From contig NZ_AP018400.1 in assembly GCF_003609975.1 (NCBI RefSeq), positions 221,501 to 285,500 of the forward strand: DNA of 64,000 bases, read 5' to 3'. Positions 55,276 to 64,000 of this stretch are shown piece by piece. The number at the start of each line of letters is the position of its first letter. Within the stretch, counting starts at the first letter, position 1. Both the position numbers and the translations under genes were made by a program. Source of the DNA: Streptococcus ruminantium. Lineage in GTDB: Bacteria > Bacillota > Bacilli > Lactobacillales > Streptococcaceae. The notes under the pieces are model-generated. The model saw only the letters and a list, made by a program, of their open reading frames with translations. It searched no databases and was not told the origin of the DNA.

Positions 55276-56301
55276 ATGAATCAGAAAATCGGTATCGCCC
55301 GTGCCCATACCAACATTGCTTTGATAAAATATTGGGGTAAACGAGACAAGGAATTGTTTCTTCCCAAGAATTCAAGCTTGTCCCTGACTCTGGCTGCCTT
55401 TTATACAGATACCAAAGTTATCTTTGATACAGCATTGACAGCAGATGAGTTTTATCTCAATGAAAAATTACAAAATGAAAAAGAAATTTTTAAAATTTCT
55501 CGATTTTTGGATTTGTTTCGCGAATATATAGGTGAGAGGACTTTTGCCCGAGTGGAGAGTCTGAATTTTGTTCCAACAGCAGCAGGTTTAGCTAGCTCAG
55601 CATCAGCTTTTGCGGCTTTAGCATTGGCGACTACCACAGCCTTAGGCATCAATTTGTCACCTGCCCAGCTCTCAACCTTTGCCCGTAGAGGCTCAGGGTC
55701 TAGCACCCGTAGCTTGTTTGGTGGATTTGTTGAATGGGATATGGGAACAAGTTCAGAAGATTCTATGGCTCATCCGATTGATGATGCAGATTGGGATATT
55801 GGTATGTTGGTACTTGCTGTTGATACTGGTCCTAAAAAAATTGCTAGCCGAGAAGGAATGGAGCATACGGTAGCTAGTTCTCCCTTTTATCAAGCTTGGG
55901 TGGAGACGGCCCGGTCTGACCTAGAAGATATAAAAAAGGCTATTGCATCCCGAGATTTTGAGAAAGTTGGTCAAATTACAGAGCATAATGGCATGAAGAT
56001 GCATGCCACAACCCTATCTGCCAACCCACCTTTTACCTATTGGTCAGCCGACAGTCTGCTTGCCCAAGAAGCTGTCCGTCAGGTCCGTGAGGAAAGAGGA
56101 CTATCCGCCTATATGACTATGGATGCCGGGCCTAACGTCAAAGTTCTCTGTCGAGCAAGTCAGATGGATGAGTTGGTGGAAGCTCTGTCTCATGTATTTC
56201 CTAAAGAAAAAATCATTACCAGCTTACCAGGTCCTGCTGCTCATGTCTTGACGGAGAAAGCTTGGCAGGCTTCCCAAGCCACATTTAAAAAAGGATTCTA
56301 G
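55276..56301 (+). CDS. mvaD: Diphosphomevalonate decarboxylase
   Basis: A 341-residue GHMP enzyme: ALIKYWGKRDKELFLPKNSSL (first part ALIKYWGKRD), the loop PTAAGLASSASAFAAL, RRGSGSSTRSLFGGFVEW and MDAGPNVKVLCR. It makes isopentenyl diphosphate from diphosphomevalonate. Tight spacing to mvk and mvaK2 (1 bp each side) shows an operon. Confidence 0.95.
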   Translation: MNQKIGIARAHTNIALIKYWGKRDKELFLPKNSSLSLTLAAFYTDTKVIFDTALTADEFYLNEKLQNEKEIFKISRFLDLFREYIGERTFARVESLNFVPTAAGLASSASAFAALALATTTALGINLSPAQLSTFARRGSGSSTRSLFGGFVEWDMGTSSEDSMAHPIDDADWDIGMLVLAVDTGPKKIASREGMEHTVASSPFYQAWVETARSDLEDIKKAIASRDFEKVGQITEHNGMKMHATTLSANPPFTYWSADSLLAQEAVRQVREERGLSAYMTMDAGPNVKVLCRASQMDELVEALSHVFPKEKIITSLPGPAAHVLTEKAWQASQATFKKGF

Positions 56302-56302
56302 T

Positions 56303-57382
56303 ATGAGAGCTCAAGTAAGTGTACCGGGCAAGCTCTTTCTGGCCGGAGAGTATGCAGTAGTGGAGGCAGGTTACCCAGCTATTATTGCAGCGGTTAATCA
56401 ATACCTGACTGTCAGTGTTGAAGAAGCAATGCAAGGGACGATTCATTCTAGCCAGCAGCCAGATGTCTATCTGGCTTGGAATCGTCAGGATCAGAAAATC
56501 CATGTCCAAGGAGATAATCCCTACCAACTAATTACGATGGCTGTTCAAGTAACGGAGGCCTATCTGTACACTAAAGGAGTCGCTTGTCAAGGTTTTTACG
56601 CCCTGGATATACAGTCTGAGCTAGATAACCAAAGCTCAGGCACCAAATACGGTCTAGGTTCATCCGGTGCAGTAACGGTAGCAACAGTCAAGGCAATCCT
56701 TGCCTATTATGGCTATAGACCAGATAAGCTCCTAGTTTATAAATTAGCAGCTCTAACTCAAGCTAAATTAGGAATGAAAGGATCCTTTGGGGATTTGGCA
56801 GCTTCAAGCTTTGGTGGCTTGGTTGCCTATCATTCTTTGGATCGTTCGTGGCTTTTTAAGAAAATGGCAGAGCTATCCGTGGTAGATTTGGTTGAGCTAG
56901 ACTGGAAAGATCTATCTATTTGCCCTATTTATCTACCTAAGGAGTTGGACCTTGTAGTAGGCTGGACAGGTTCGGCTGCCTCGACAGACCATCTGATTTC
57001 GCAGATGGAAGACCAAAAGAATCAAACTGAAAAAGAAGCTATTTATAGTCGGTTTTTGGTCGCTTCTAAGGAATGCGTTGAACAGTTTATTTTTGCCTGT
57101 CAGACAGAAAATCAAGCACTTGTTTGTCAGGCGATAACAGAGAACCGTAAGTTGCTACGAGAATTTTCTACAAGTATGGGATTGGTGATTGAAACACCTA
57201 AACTAAGCCAACTATGTAACTTGGCTCAAGCTTATGGGGCGGTAGCCAAATCATCAGGTGCAGGCGGTGGCGATTGTGGCATTAGCTTGGTGAATAGTCA
57301 GAAACAAAAAGCAGCAATAGAGGAAGCTTGGCGACAAGTCGGTATTTTTCCACTCCCTCTAAGAATTTCAAATGAAGAATAA
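56303..57382 (+). CDS. mvaK2: Phosphomevalonate kinase
   Basis: A 359-residue GHMP kinase: VPGKLFLAGEYAVVEAGYPA, the ATP loop KYGLGSSGAVTVATVKAI and SSGAGGGDCGISLV near the end. It converts phosphomevalonate to diphosphomevalonate. Positioned between mvaD and fni as in other streptococci. Confidence 0.95.
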   Translation: MRAQVSVPGKLFLAGEYAVVEAGYPAIIAAVNQYLTVSVEEAMQGTIHSSQQPDVYLAWNRQDQKIHVQGDNPYQLITMAVQVTEAYLYTKGVACQGFYALDIQSELDNQSSGTKYGLGSSGAVTVATVKAILAYYGYRPDKLLVYKLAALTQAKLGMKGSFGDLAASSFGGLVAYHSLDRSWLFKKMAELSVVDLVELDWKDLSICPIYLPKELDLVVGWTGSAASTDHLISQMEDQKNQTEKEAIYSRFLVASKECVEQFIFACQTENQALVCQAITENRKLLREFSTSMGLVIETPKLSQLCNLAQAYGAVAKSSGAGGGDCGISLVNSQKQKAAIEEAWRQVGIFPLPLRISNEE

Positions 57383-57391
57383 GGAGAAACG

Positions 57392-58483
57392 ATGTTTTAT
57401 TTAGAAAAATTTGGTGCCAATCGCAAGGATCAGCATCTTGGCCTAGCCCATCAACAATATAGTTCTCAACCAGCCACGGATTTTACGGAAACCTTATTTG
57501 TCCATCATTCTTTACCACAGACAAAGGTGGATGAGGTGGATATTTCGACCCGTGTCGTTGGTTTGGATTTCCAATTTCCATTTTTCATCAATGCGATGAC
57601 AGGTGGTAGTAAAAAAACGGGAGATATTAACCGCCTTTTGGGGATTATGGGACATTTTGGAAAGATCGCCCTTGCTTCTGGGTCGGTTAGTGCAGCCATT
57701 AAGGATCCGTCTGTTGCCAAGACCTTTTCGGTCATGCGTCGAGAAAATCCCTACGGCATCATTTTTGCTAATCTCGGTGCCCACCATGATGTGGATGATG
57801 CCAAACGAGCGGTCGATTTACTAGAGGCCAATGCGATTCAAATTCATGTCAATGCTCCGCAAGAGATTATAATGCCGGAGGGAGACCGTGATTTTAGTAT
57901 GTGGTTGAAAAATATCGAAGCCTTGGTGCGTGAGTTGAAAGTGCCAGTTATTGCAAAAGAGGTTGGTTTTGGTATGAGTCGAGAAACAGTTGCTCAACTG
58001 GCTTCTGTCGGGGTTGAAACGATTGATGTTTCCGGAACTGGCGGTACCAATTTTGCCAAGATTGAAAATGTTCGTCGAACGTTCAATGATTACGATTATT
58101 TGGAAGATTGGGGGCAGTCAACGGTTATTTCCTTGGTGGAGGCTATGAGTGTTTCTGAAAAAGAGCGTCCAGCTTTGATTGCTTCAGGTGGAATAAAAAC
58201 GCCTTTAGATATTGTTAAGTCCTTGGCTCTGGGAGCAGATTTGGTCGGTATGTCCAATCGCTTCCTCCAATATGTTAAAGATGTCAGAGGTAATCGCTTT
58301 GATGAAGGCTTGCAGGCAATCTCTTCTTTCCAGCGGCAGATAGCTGAAATTATGACCATGTTGGGGGCTAAAAATATTGCAGACCTCCGTAAGAAAGATT
58401 TGATTCTAGCACCGAATGTGCAAAACTGGTGTGAGGCACGTGGCATTGATTGGAAAGCTTATGCCAACCGATCACGGAATTAA
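57392..58483 (+). CDS. fni: Isopentenyl-diphosphate isomerase, type 2 (FMN)
   Basis: A 363-residue flavoenzyme: INAMTGGSKKTGDINRLLG, ASGSVSAAIKDPSVAKTF, VKEVGFGMS-type KEVGFGMSRET and SGTGGTNFAKIEN. It equilibrates IPP and DMAPP. Last gene of mvk-mvaD-mvaK2-fni; GGAGAAACG is the ribosome site. Confidence 0.95.
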   Translation: MFYLEKFGANRKDQHLGLAHQQYSSQPATDFTETLFVHHSLPQTKVDEVDISTRVVGLDFQFPFFINAMTGGSKKTGDINRLLGIMGHFGKIALASGSVSAAIKDPSVAKTFSVMRRENPYGIIFANLGAHHDVDDAKRAVDLLEANAIQIHVNAPQEIIMPEGDRDFSMWLKNIEALVRELKVPVIAKEVGFGMSRETVAQLASVGVETIDVSGTGGTNFAKIENVRRTFNDYDYLEDWGQSTVISLVEAMSVSEKERPALIASGGIKTPLDIVKSLALGADLVGMSNRFLQYVKDVRGNRFDEGLQAISSFQRQIAEIMTMLGAKNIADLRKKDLILAPNVQNWCEARGIDWKAYANRSRN

Positions 58484-58802
58484 AATCCATCGAAACCTCC
58501 CTTTATAGTGAATCATGATTTCTTCTTTTTCACGATAAGGGGAGCATTTGTGTGTGCGAATGATATTAACAGTTACTGAAAAACAATTCTAGCTTCTCTG
58601 GTCTTATTGGTAGGATTGAGGAGGACTTCATCATCACAAAAGATTGTTAGAATAAGCGTCCGACTGTCAACTATGGTGATTTTGTAAAACAAAAAGAGAC
58701 TTGTTCATTTTCATCTATTTATAAAGTTATAAATAAGATGCGAACAGTCTCTTTTCTTTTTATTAACAGCTAATTGTCCTCACTGGAGTCAGTACTTTTT
58801 AC
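58484..58802. other. Intergenic region after fni
   Basis: About 320 bp between convergent genes. It ends with the bidirectional hairpin at 58691-58760; no ORF or RNA gene was supported in the rest. Confidence 0.5.
58691..58760. terminator. Bidirectional hairpin between fni and the protease gene
   Basis: AAAAGAGACTTGTTC and GAACAGTCTCTTTT pair as outer arms (one bulge) around an inner ATTTATAA ... TTATAAAT stem; T-rich on both strands. Confidence 0.7.
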
Positions 58803-59597
58803 CTACTCAGCAACAGAAACAGAGATTCCGTTTCGATCAAATAGTTTAGACTTCATATCCATCGTGAATGGAGTGATTGTTGCCTTGCTACACATCGGTA
58901 CGTCTTGACAATCTGTTACGTTTGCAGCACCCGTAACAATGCCGATCATTTTACCATTGTAGTAAACGGGAGATCCAGAATTTTGTTCAGCAATATAAAA
59001 ATCAACGGTTAAAGTTCCGTCCTCTTCTACATTCAGTACAGTTCCTTGAGTCTTAGTCATGTCTCCTTTAAAATAACGTGAGTAACCTATGGTACTGACT
59101 GTTTTGCCGACAAGAGACTGTAAATTCTTATGAACAGTGAGAGAAGTAGTGCTTGTATCAAGAGGGATAGAGCTAGGTTCTGTCACTTTGATTAGTCCAA
59201 CATCATTCTTAAAATCATGGAAACCTGCATAATTCTGCATTGGTTTGAATGGCTTTTTATGGAAAATCGTTTTTTTATACATCTTGAAAGCTACAGTGTG
59301 GCTATCAGCGTTTGTTTCCACAGTGGCGCTTTTTGTTGAATTGATGCGACCATTGCGATCTGTCATACAGTGACCTGCAGTTAAGAAGTGATTATTTCCA
59401 ATGTAGGTTCCTGTACATCTCATTGATCCATTTTCTGACTTATCAATGGTTAATGGATAGATTAAATGATGAGGAGCAACAAGTCTTTCTTCATTCGTAA
59501 GTGGTTCCCGTACAGATGCAGTCACGATCGTAACAGGGGCTCTACATGAAACGCAAAATAATAGAAATGCAACAATAGCTGCTACTTTTTTGGACAT
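58803..59597 (-). CDS. Secreted V8-like (glutamyl-endopeptidase type) serine protease
   Basis: A 264-residue trypsin-fold protease: catalytic His76 in FLTAGHCMTD, Asp132 in FKNDVGLIKV and Ser207 in EQNSGSPVYY. The N-terminus is a signal peptide (hydrophobic 5-25); cleavage near VTA is likely, and the CVSC segment is a poor lipobox. A Cys pair (VTDCQDVPMC) may form a disulfide, uncommon in streptococcal secreted proteins. The family includes staphylococcal V8 protease. It is monocistronic on the minus strand. Target unknown; virulence role is inference. Confidence 0.88.
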   Translation of the reverse strand: MSKKVAAIVAFLLFCVSCRAPVTIVTASVREPLTNEERLVAPHHLIYPLTIDKSENGSMRCTGTYIGNNHFLTAGHCMTDRNGRINSTKSATVETNADSHTVAFKMYKKTIFHKKPFKPMQNYAGFHDFKNDVGLIKVTEPSSIPLDTSTTSLTVHKNLQSLVGKTVSTIGYSRYFKGDMTKTQGTVLNVEEDGTLTVDFYIAEQNSGSPVYYNGKMIGIVTGAANVTDCQDVPMCSKATITPFTMDMKSKLFDRNGISVSVAE

Positions 59598-60396
59598 ACT
59601 TTTCTCCTTTTAATTACATGACGGACTCCTTTCAGTTGTGAGCATTAGCTGTTCGTATGCCTTCGTTCAAGTTTATTATATTGCTAATATAGCGCTTTGT
59701 CAAAGAAAGATAGTGTATAGAGCTTTGACTTTGCACGAACGATGCTTAAAGTCAGGGGAGAATAGAAGAGACTTCAAATAGCAAAAAAACAATAGGGTTT
59801 GGATAAATATGTATATATGGAATGTGATGAATAGTGCTTTTCGGATTCGCTCGGCCTCATGGCATTAAAGAAAAAAATGGAACGAGATATGATTCATCAA
59901 GTCTATGCGCCTATTCAGTTTTTTAGAAGAGATAGCATAGTGAACCAAAAGAAGAAGGAGATTCAGACATCAGCGGAGGAAACATAACAGGCTATCAGGT
60001 TGATTTCAGAACAATTAGACGATAGTATAAAGGGGCAATGGTCTGTTGCGATTGATAGAGAAATTTCTAAGCAATCCAATAAGTATAATGAATTGTAATC
60101 TATGGAACAACAAGTTAAACTTGTTGTCAGATTACGTAAGCAATCGGTTTTTTCTGTATGGAAAGTAGTTCATTTGTTTCTACTGTTGTAGTAAAAATGA
60201 CATTTCTTAGATGATTGTCGAGATAAATAATTCTAGAGACTGCTTCGTTTTGGATAGCCGATAAGATCAATGGGGGTAGGTGATTAGCTATCGGATAATA
60301 GGGAAAATCAAGAGGTAAACTACATGTGTCGGCTGCGACAAGAGGTCAAATTTTTGTTATACTAATATATAGTAAGAAAATGACAAGGAGTAACGT
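59598..60396. other. Gene-poor region around a relic gene
   Basis: About 800 bp between the protease and the histidine-phosphatase gene. Apart from the broken frame at 59859-60098 and the promoters of the flanking genes, nothing was recognised. Confidence 0.5.
59859..60098 (+). pseudogene. Relic gene interrupted by an in-frame stop
   Basis: From ATG 59859 the frame gives MALKKKMERDMIHQVYAPIQ ... KKEIQTSAEET, a TAA at 59985, then QAIRLISEQLDDSIKGQWSV ... NKYNEL to a TAA at 60098. Both halves are charged, helical and in the same frame, so one nonsense change splits an 80-codon gene or gene fragment. No family recognised and no ribosome site seen, so it may be a fragment of a longer lost gene. 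Confidence 0.45.
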
Positions 60397-61092
60397 ATGT
60401 CAGAAATAAGATTGTATATTTCGCGTCATGGAAAAACCATGTTCAACACTATTGGCCGTGTGCAAGGTTGGTGTGACACCCCTCTCACTCAAAAAGGAGA
60501 AGAAGGTATCCGTGAACTTGGTTTAGGTTTAAAAGAAGCAAACATTGATTTTAAGTTGGCAGTGTCTAGTGATTTGGGACGGACGGTACAAACCATGACA
60601 ATCGCCCTTCGAGAATTAGGAGAACTAGGGAAAATTCCATATTATCAAGACAAACGAATTCGAGAGTGGTGTTTTGGCAGTTTTGAGGGAATGTATGATG
60701 CAGAACTTTTTCAAGGCGTTCTTCCGCGTTTGAAAGGAACAGTGGATACGAGTGGCATGTCTTTTGCGGAGATTGCAACAGGTATTCAAGAAGCGGATAC
60801 TGCTGGTTGGACGGAATCTTGGGAAGTTTTGAGTAATCGAATTTTGGCAGGCTTCGAGTCCATTGCTCAAGATTTGGAAAAACAGGGTGGTGGTAATGCG
60901 CTCGTTGTCAGTCACGGTATGACCATCGCTACCCTGGCTCATCTCTTGGAACCTGAGCGTGGAGCTAATGTCTTTCTAGATAATGGTTCCATTACCGTTT
61001 TAAAATACGAAGATGGTGAATTGAAAATTGAAGCTTTCGGCGACTTGTCTTATCGTCAAAGAGGAGCTGAATTGATTGCACAGGGAAAATAG
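60397..61092 (+). CDS. Histidine phosphatase (phosphoglycerate-mutase superfamily)
   Basis: A 231-residue enzyme with YISRHGKTMFN (phospho-His11), VSSDLGRTVQT and the second catalytic His in ALVVSHGMTIATL. The superfamily includes cofactor-dependent phosphoglycerate mutases and broad phosphatases; the short insert and sequence favour a phosphatase over the glycolytic mutase. The start follows CAAGGAGTAACGT. Confidence 0.88.
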   Translation: MSEIRLYISRHGKTMFNTIGRVQGWCDTPLTQKGEEGIRELGLGLKEANIDFKLAVSSDLGRTVQTMTIALRELGELGKIPYYQDKRIREWCFGSFEGMYDAELFQGVLPRLKGTVDTSGMSFAEIATGIQEADTAGWTESWEVLSNRILAGFESIAQDLEKQGGGNALVVSHGMTIATLAHLLEPERGANVFLDNGSITVLKYEDGELKIEAFGDLSYRQRGAELIAQGK

Positions 61093-61332
61093 TATTCTAC
61101 GAAGACTAGAACGATATAGATTAGCGTGTTTTGATGGGTAGGATGTTTTTTAGCCTGTTATCTAAAATCTGAGAAGTAGCAAAGTAACTTTTTGTTTCAA
61201 AAATAGGAATTTCCTATCTTGCTTTCGTTATCTTCAAACTCCAATGGTTCGTTCGCTCGATGTAGTTAGCCTGCTTTTGATTTTCATTGAGTATAAAGTA
61301 TCAAAACCAGAGGTGAAAATCTTTGGTTTTTT

Positions 61333-61374
61333 TTGATAGATATATCGAAGTGTGATATAATTTTTATATATCGA
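61333..61374 (+). promoter_or_regulatory. Promoter and candidate operator of the second PadR operon
   Basis: TTGATA, a 17-bp spacer and TATAAT (61356-61361). Two direct copies of ATATATCGA (61340-61348 and 61366-61374) flank the -10 box, a layout suited to PadR autorepression. Confidence 0.65.
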
Positions 61375-61408
61375 GGCTCGATGCACATTGGAAGGGAGGA
61401 GGTAAACA

Positions 61409-61732
61409 ATGAATGATAAACTAAAGCGAATCTATGTTCCTATGACAGAAACAGCCTTTTATATCCTCTTTCATTTGCAGAAAGAGCGACATGGTTATGA
61501 CATTGCCCAACAGACAAAGGCTATAACAGCAGGTCAAGTTGTCATTAGTCCAGGAACTATGTATGGTACTCTTTTCAAAATGGAAAAGGATGGCTTGATT
61601 GATTTTGTACGAGAAGAAGACAAGCGAAAGTTGTATCGGATAACAGAAGTAGGGCAGGAGATTTTGGAAATAGAATTGGTCAGAATTGAACGCCTCTATC
61701 GCAATAGCAAGGGGAGAGACTATGGAAACTAA
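61409..61732 (+). CDS. PadR-family transcriptional regulator
   Basis: A 107-residue winged-helix protein: ETAFYILFHLQKERHGYDIA, ISPGTMYGTLFKMEKDGLI and KRKLYRITEVGQEIL. GGGAGGAGGTAAAC is a strong ribosome site. It overlaps the next gene by 11 bp and is probably the repressor of its own operon. Short PadR without the C-terminal effector domain. Confidence 0.9.
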   Translation: MNDKLKRIYVPMTETAFYILFHLQKERHGYDIAQQTKAITAGQVVISPGTMYGTLFKMEKDGLIDFVREEDKRKLYRITEVGQEILEIELVRIERLYRNSKGRDYGN

Positions 61733-62234
61733 GAAAGAAATTTGTTTCTTTTTCCTACCTGATTTTGAAAAGGAAGAAAGATATTTAGCTGAACAGCACC
61801 TTCAGGGCTGGAAGCTTATTCAAAATAAATTTGGCCTTTTATTTATCTTTGAAAAGTGTCAACCAGAACACGTAGTCTATCGGTTGGATTTCAAACCTAA
61901 AACTCAAGATAATCTTGAATATTTGCAGTTGTTCAAAGATTACGGCTGGGAGTATGTTGGTCGTTGTAACCATTTTTCCTGCTTTAGAAAGAGTAAGGTA
62001 TTAGGGGAGATTGAACTTTATAGTGATCGTCAGAGCAAGTTTGAGATGATTGGTAGAATCATTGGCAGACAATTTCTAATGGCTTTATCCTTGCTTATCT
62101 TGTTTACCTTCCTATTCTATTTTTTGGATATGCCTGCGGCTATTATTGGTATGGCTACCCTTGCTATTCCGGTATTGCTGTATTGTTTGGTTGGTTTGCT
62201 GCGCTTGCGCCAGAAATATGAGGAGGTTGGATAA
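61722..62234 (+). CDS. DUF2812-type membrane protein
   Basis: A 170-residue protein. The N-terminal domain (about 1-105) has FFLPDFEKEERYLAEQHLQGWKL and DYGWEYVGRCNHFSCFRK, the DUF2812 pattern; two membrane segments follow (about 118-160). The ATG at 61722 follows GGGGAGAGAC. DUF2812 genes are regularly paired with PadR regulators; function unknown. Confidence 0.85.
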   Translation: METKKEICFFFLPDFEKEERYLAEQHLQGWKLIQNKFGLLFIFEKCQPEHVVYRLDFKPKTQDNLEYLQLFKDYGWEYVGRCNHFSCFRKSKVLGEIELYSDRQSKFEMIGRIIGRQFLMALSLLILFTFLFYFLDMPAAIIGMATLAIPVLLYCLVGLLRLRQKYEEVG

Positions 62235-62392
62235 TGAAAAAACAGAAGTATATCGCAACTGTAATCAACTCACTTTGTATCTTCGCAGTTATTTTTCTAA
62301 ATAAACATCGTTTGGCTACTCTTGTTTTTATATGTCTGATTATGCTCCTAAATTTTTGGAATCTAATGGATTTAAAGAAAAAGTGTAAATAG
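62234..62392 (+). CDS. Small membrane protein
   Basis: A 52-residue ORF beginning MKKQKYIATVINSLCIFAVI, with two hydrophobic segments (about 8-22 and 28-44) and a basic end (KKKCK). Its ATG overlaps the DUF2812 stop (TAATG) and AGGAGG lies 8 bp before it, so it is very likely translated as the third gene of the PadR operon. Family not recognised. Confidence 0.75.
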   Translation: MKKQKYIATVINSLCIFAVIFLNKHRLATLVFICLIMLLNFWNLMDLKKKCK

Positions 62393-62474
62393 TCTAGCCA
62401 TTTTCGTTTTTAGGGTGGAAATGACCGGTATGGATAAGATGCAATAGAATAGTACTAGGTCCTTAGACTGATTT

Positions 62475-62501
62475 TTAGCACTCTTGTAAAAAGAGTGCTA
62501 A
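62475..62501. promoter_or_regulatory. CIRCE element, distal copy
   Basis: TTAGCACTC-N9-GAGTGCTAA is a perfect HrcA operator, located just upstream of the hrcA -35 box. Confidence 0.97.
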
Positions 62502-62518
62502 TTTTTTGTCTTTTTCCC

Positions 62519-62546
62519 TTGACTTTGCTTCTCTAAAGAGTATAAT
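62519..62546 (+). promoter_or_regulatory. hrcA-grpE promoter
   Basis: TTGACT, a 16-bp spacer and TATAAT lie between the two CIRCE copies. Confidence 0.85.
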
Positions 62547-62559
62547 AGAGATAGAAACG

Positions 62560-62586
62560 CTAGCACTCTATGCATGAAAGTGCTAA
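62560..62586. promoter_or_regulatory. CIRCE element, proximal copy
   Basis: CTAGCACTC-N9-AAGTGCTAA matches CIRCE with two changes and lies in the transcribed leader just after the promoter. Confidence 0.9.
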
Positions 62587-62638
62587 AGATAATTTGAAGT
62601 CATCAAAGTACTGGCTGTCACTCATGAAAGGAGCGAGC

Positions 62639-63673
62639 ATGATTACACAACGTCAAAATGATATTTTGAATCGAATCGTTGAATTGTTTACGCAGCATCA
62701 TGAGCCAGTTGGTTCCAAAACTTTGCAGGAAATGATAGCTTCTAGTTCTGCCACCATCCGTAATGATATGGCTAAGCTTGAGCAGCTGGGACTGCTTGAA
62801 AAAGCCCATACTTCCAGTGGTCGTATGCCCAGTCGAGCAGGTTTTCAATATTTTGTCAGCCACTCGCTCAACCTAGAGCATATTGATGAAGATGATATTT
62901 ATCAGGTGGTTAAGGCTTTTGACTTTGAAGCCTTCAAGTTGGAAGATATTTTGGAGCGGGCTAGTCAGGTTTTGGCTGATTTGACAAGCTACACTTCTGT
63001 CATTCTTGATGTGGAACCAACTAGTCAGCGACTGACTTCCTTTGATATCGTTCGATTGAGTAATCATGATGCCTTGGCAGTTCTGACCCTAGACCAATCT
63101 AAACCGGTCACTGTTCAATTTGCCATTCCTAAGAACTTTTTAACAAGGGAGTTGGAAGTGTTCAAACGCTTGGTAGATGAACGGTTTGTGGGGCAGACAG
63201 TCCTGTCTATCCATTACAAGTTGCGGACAGAAATTCCGCAGGTGGTACAGCGTTATTTTACACCGACAGATAATGTTTTGGACTTGATGGATTATATCTT
63301 TTCAAATCTTTTCCAAGAACTTGTTTTCATTGGTGGTAAGGTTGCCTCTCTTACCTATGGCAATCTTGCGACCTATCAGTTATTGGATAGTCCGCAGGTA
63401 CTTGCTGCTGAGTTACGAGAAGGTTTGGCACCGGGACAGTCGACTAGGATTGTGGTTGCAGAGCATAGAGATCCAGCCCTTTCGGATGTGACGGTCATTC
63501 ATCATCGCTTTCCAATTCCTTATCGTGGGGAGGCACAGATGAGCCTACTAGGTCCTGTTGATATGGATTATCGGAGGCAGATGAGTCTGATTAACATCAT
63601 TAGTCGTGTCTTATTCATGAAACTGACGGATTACTATAGATATTTGAGTAGTAATCACTATGAAGTAAACTAA
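62639..63673 (+). CDS. hrcA: Heat-inducible transcription repressor HrcA
   Basis: A 344-residue repressor with an N-terminal winged helix ([56 protein letters not shown]) and a C-terminal GAF-like domain ending [20 protein letters not shown]. It represses itself and groE/dnaK operons through CIRCE, with GroEL as co-factor. The ATG at 62639 follows AAAGGAGCGAGC; the frame from 62570 would start inside the second CIRCE. Confidence 0.96.
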   Translation: MITQRQNDILNRIVELFTQHHEPVGSKTLQEMIASSSATIRNDMAKLEQLGLLEKAHTSSGRMPSRAGFQYFVSHSLNLEHIDEDDIYQVVKAFDFEAFKLEDILERASQVLADLTSYTSVILDVEPTSQRLTSFDIVRLSNHDALAVLTLDQSKPVTVQFAIPKNFLTRELEVFKRLVDERFVGQTVLSIHYKLRTEIPQVVQRYFTPTDNVLDLMDYIFSNLFQELVFIGGKVASLTYGNLATYQLLDSPQVLAAELREGLAPGQSTRIVVAEHRDPALSDVTVIHHRFPIPYRGEAQMSLLGPVDMDYRRQMSLINIISRVLFMKLTDYYRYLSSNHYEVN

Positions 63674-63828
63674 GATATGAAAGTGCGAAGGAAACGATAG
63701 AAAAATAGGAGAGTGACGCTGTGTCATCAGATACAAGACAGTCTATCTTTTTTCTAGGTTTTTAGCCTGAACTCAGTTGGTTAAGATATGAAGCGTTAAC
63801 GAAACAACAAAAAGAAGAGGTGAGACAT

Positions 63829-64000
63829 TTGTCAGAAGAAGTTAAAGATGAAGAAATGTTAGAGAAAGCAGAAGCTACGCAAACAGAAGAAGTTGTCGAA
63901 GTTCCTGAAAAATCTGAATTGGAATTAGCCAATGAGCGTGCAGAGGAATTTGAAAATAAATACCTTCGAGCTCATGCCGAAATGCAAAATATTCAACGTC
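63829..64000 (+). CDS. grpE: Nucleotide exchange factor GrpE (N-terminal part, cut by window end)
   Basis: A TTG start after AAGAAGAGGTGAGACA opens [20 protein letters not shown], an acidic N-terminus, and continues [20 protein letters not shown], the start of the long GrpE coiled coil ([13 protein letters not shown] is the conserved segment). It exchanges ADP on DnaK. Second gene of hrcA-grpE-dnaK; the rest is outside the window. TTG as start codon is noted. Confidence 0.93.
   Translation, partial: MSEEVKDEEMLEKAEATQTEEVVEVPEKSELELANERAEEFENKYLRAHAEMQNIQR

Overview
The window looks like the chromosome of a low-GC streptococcus, most likely Streptococcus suis or a close relative. The evidence is a LysM surface antigen of the Sip type, a fused MsrA-MsrB, a streptococcal mevalonate operon, a class 1A PyrD, a CIRCE-controlled hrcA-grpE locus and IS remnants typical of streptococci. 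The species call is inferred from gene content; no database search was possible.

Layout. 1-13.7 kb: start of rnhC (minus), the Sip-like antigen with a 72-bp tandem repeat, the trehalose locus (treC-treP diverging from treR), zapA-cvpA-mutS2, a small accessory cassette on the minus strand (secreted 130-aa toxin-like protein plus two module-sharing small proteins), trxA and an orphan AMP-forming ligase. 14-20.6 kb: msrAB, a glycine riboswitch with terminator controlling an AGCS amino-acid/sodium symporter, an MscS channel, gdhA and pyrD. 20.9-30.2 kb: a three-gene ABC-2 exporter operon, a PgpA-like gene, a PadR-DUF1700-DUF4097 operon, a formate/nitrite channel with Rex- and cre-like sites, a HerA/YjgR-like ATPase and a CoA-type Nudix hydrolase.

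30.5-36.2 kb is an AT-rich accessory region. It holds an IS3-family copy with a frameshifted orfB, a membrane-protein/lipoprotein/lipoprotein operon, a broken small phage-type gene, an unrecognised zinc-ribbon protein and another decaying gene. 36.3-43.6 kb: rpmF-rpmG, hisS, a 389-bp internally deleted IS1182-like element, and the divergent alcohol dehydrogenases adhP and adhE, whose shared intergenic region carries three Rex-like sites and a cre. 43.6-44.9 kb is non-core: a promoter, a strongly structured probable RNA, and the N-terminal stump of a defence-type (UG/DRT) reverse transcriptase, bounded by imperfect direct repeats.

44.9-64 kb: thrC; a six-gene transport operon (two ABC exporter halves, ECF S, T and fused A1A2 subunits, MATE pump); the mevalonate pathway mvk-mvaD-mvaK2-fni; a V8-like secreted serine protease; a relic gene; a histidine-phosphatase gene; a second PadR operon with a DUF2812 membrane protein; and the heat-shock operon hrcA-grpE, cut by the window end.

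Functionally the window joins sugar uptake (trehalose), fermentation and redox balance (AdhE, AdhP, formate channel), amino-acid metabolism (GdhA, ThrC, symporter), isoprenoid precursor synthesis and stress repair (MsrAB, TrxA, HrcA). The two most interesting accessory loci are the 10.3-11.5 kb toxin/immunity-like cassette and the 44.0-44.7 kb structured RNA plus reverse-transcriptase remnant.
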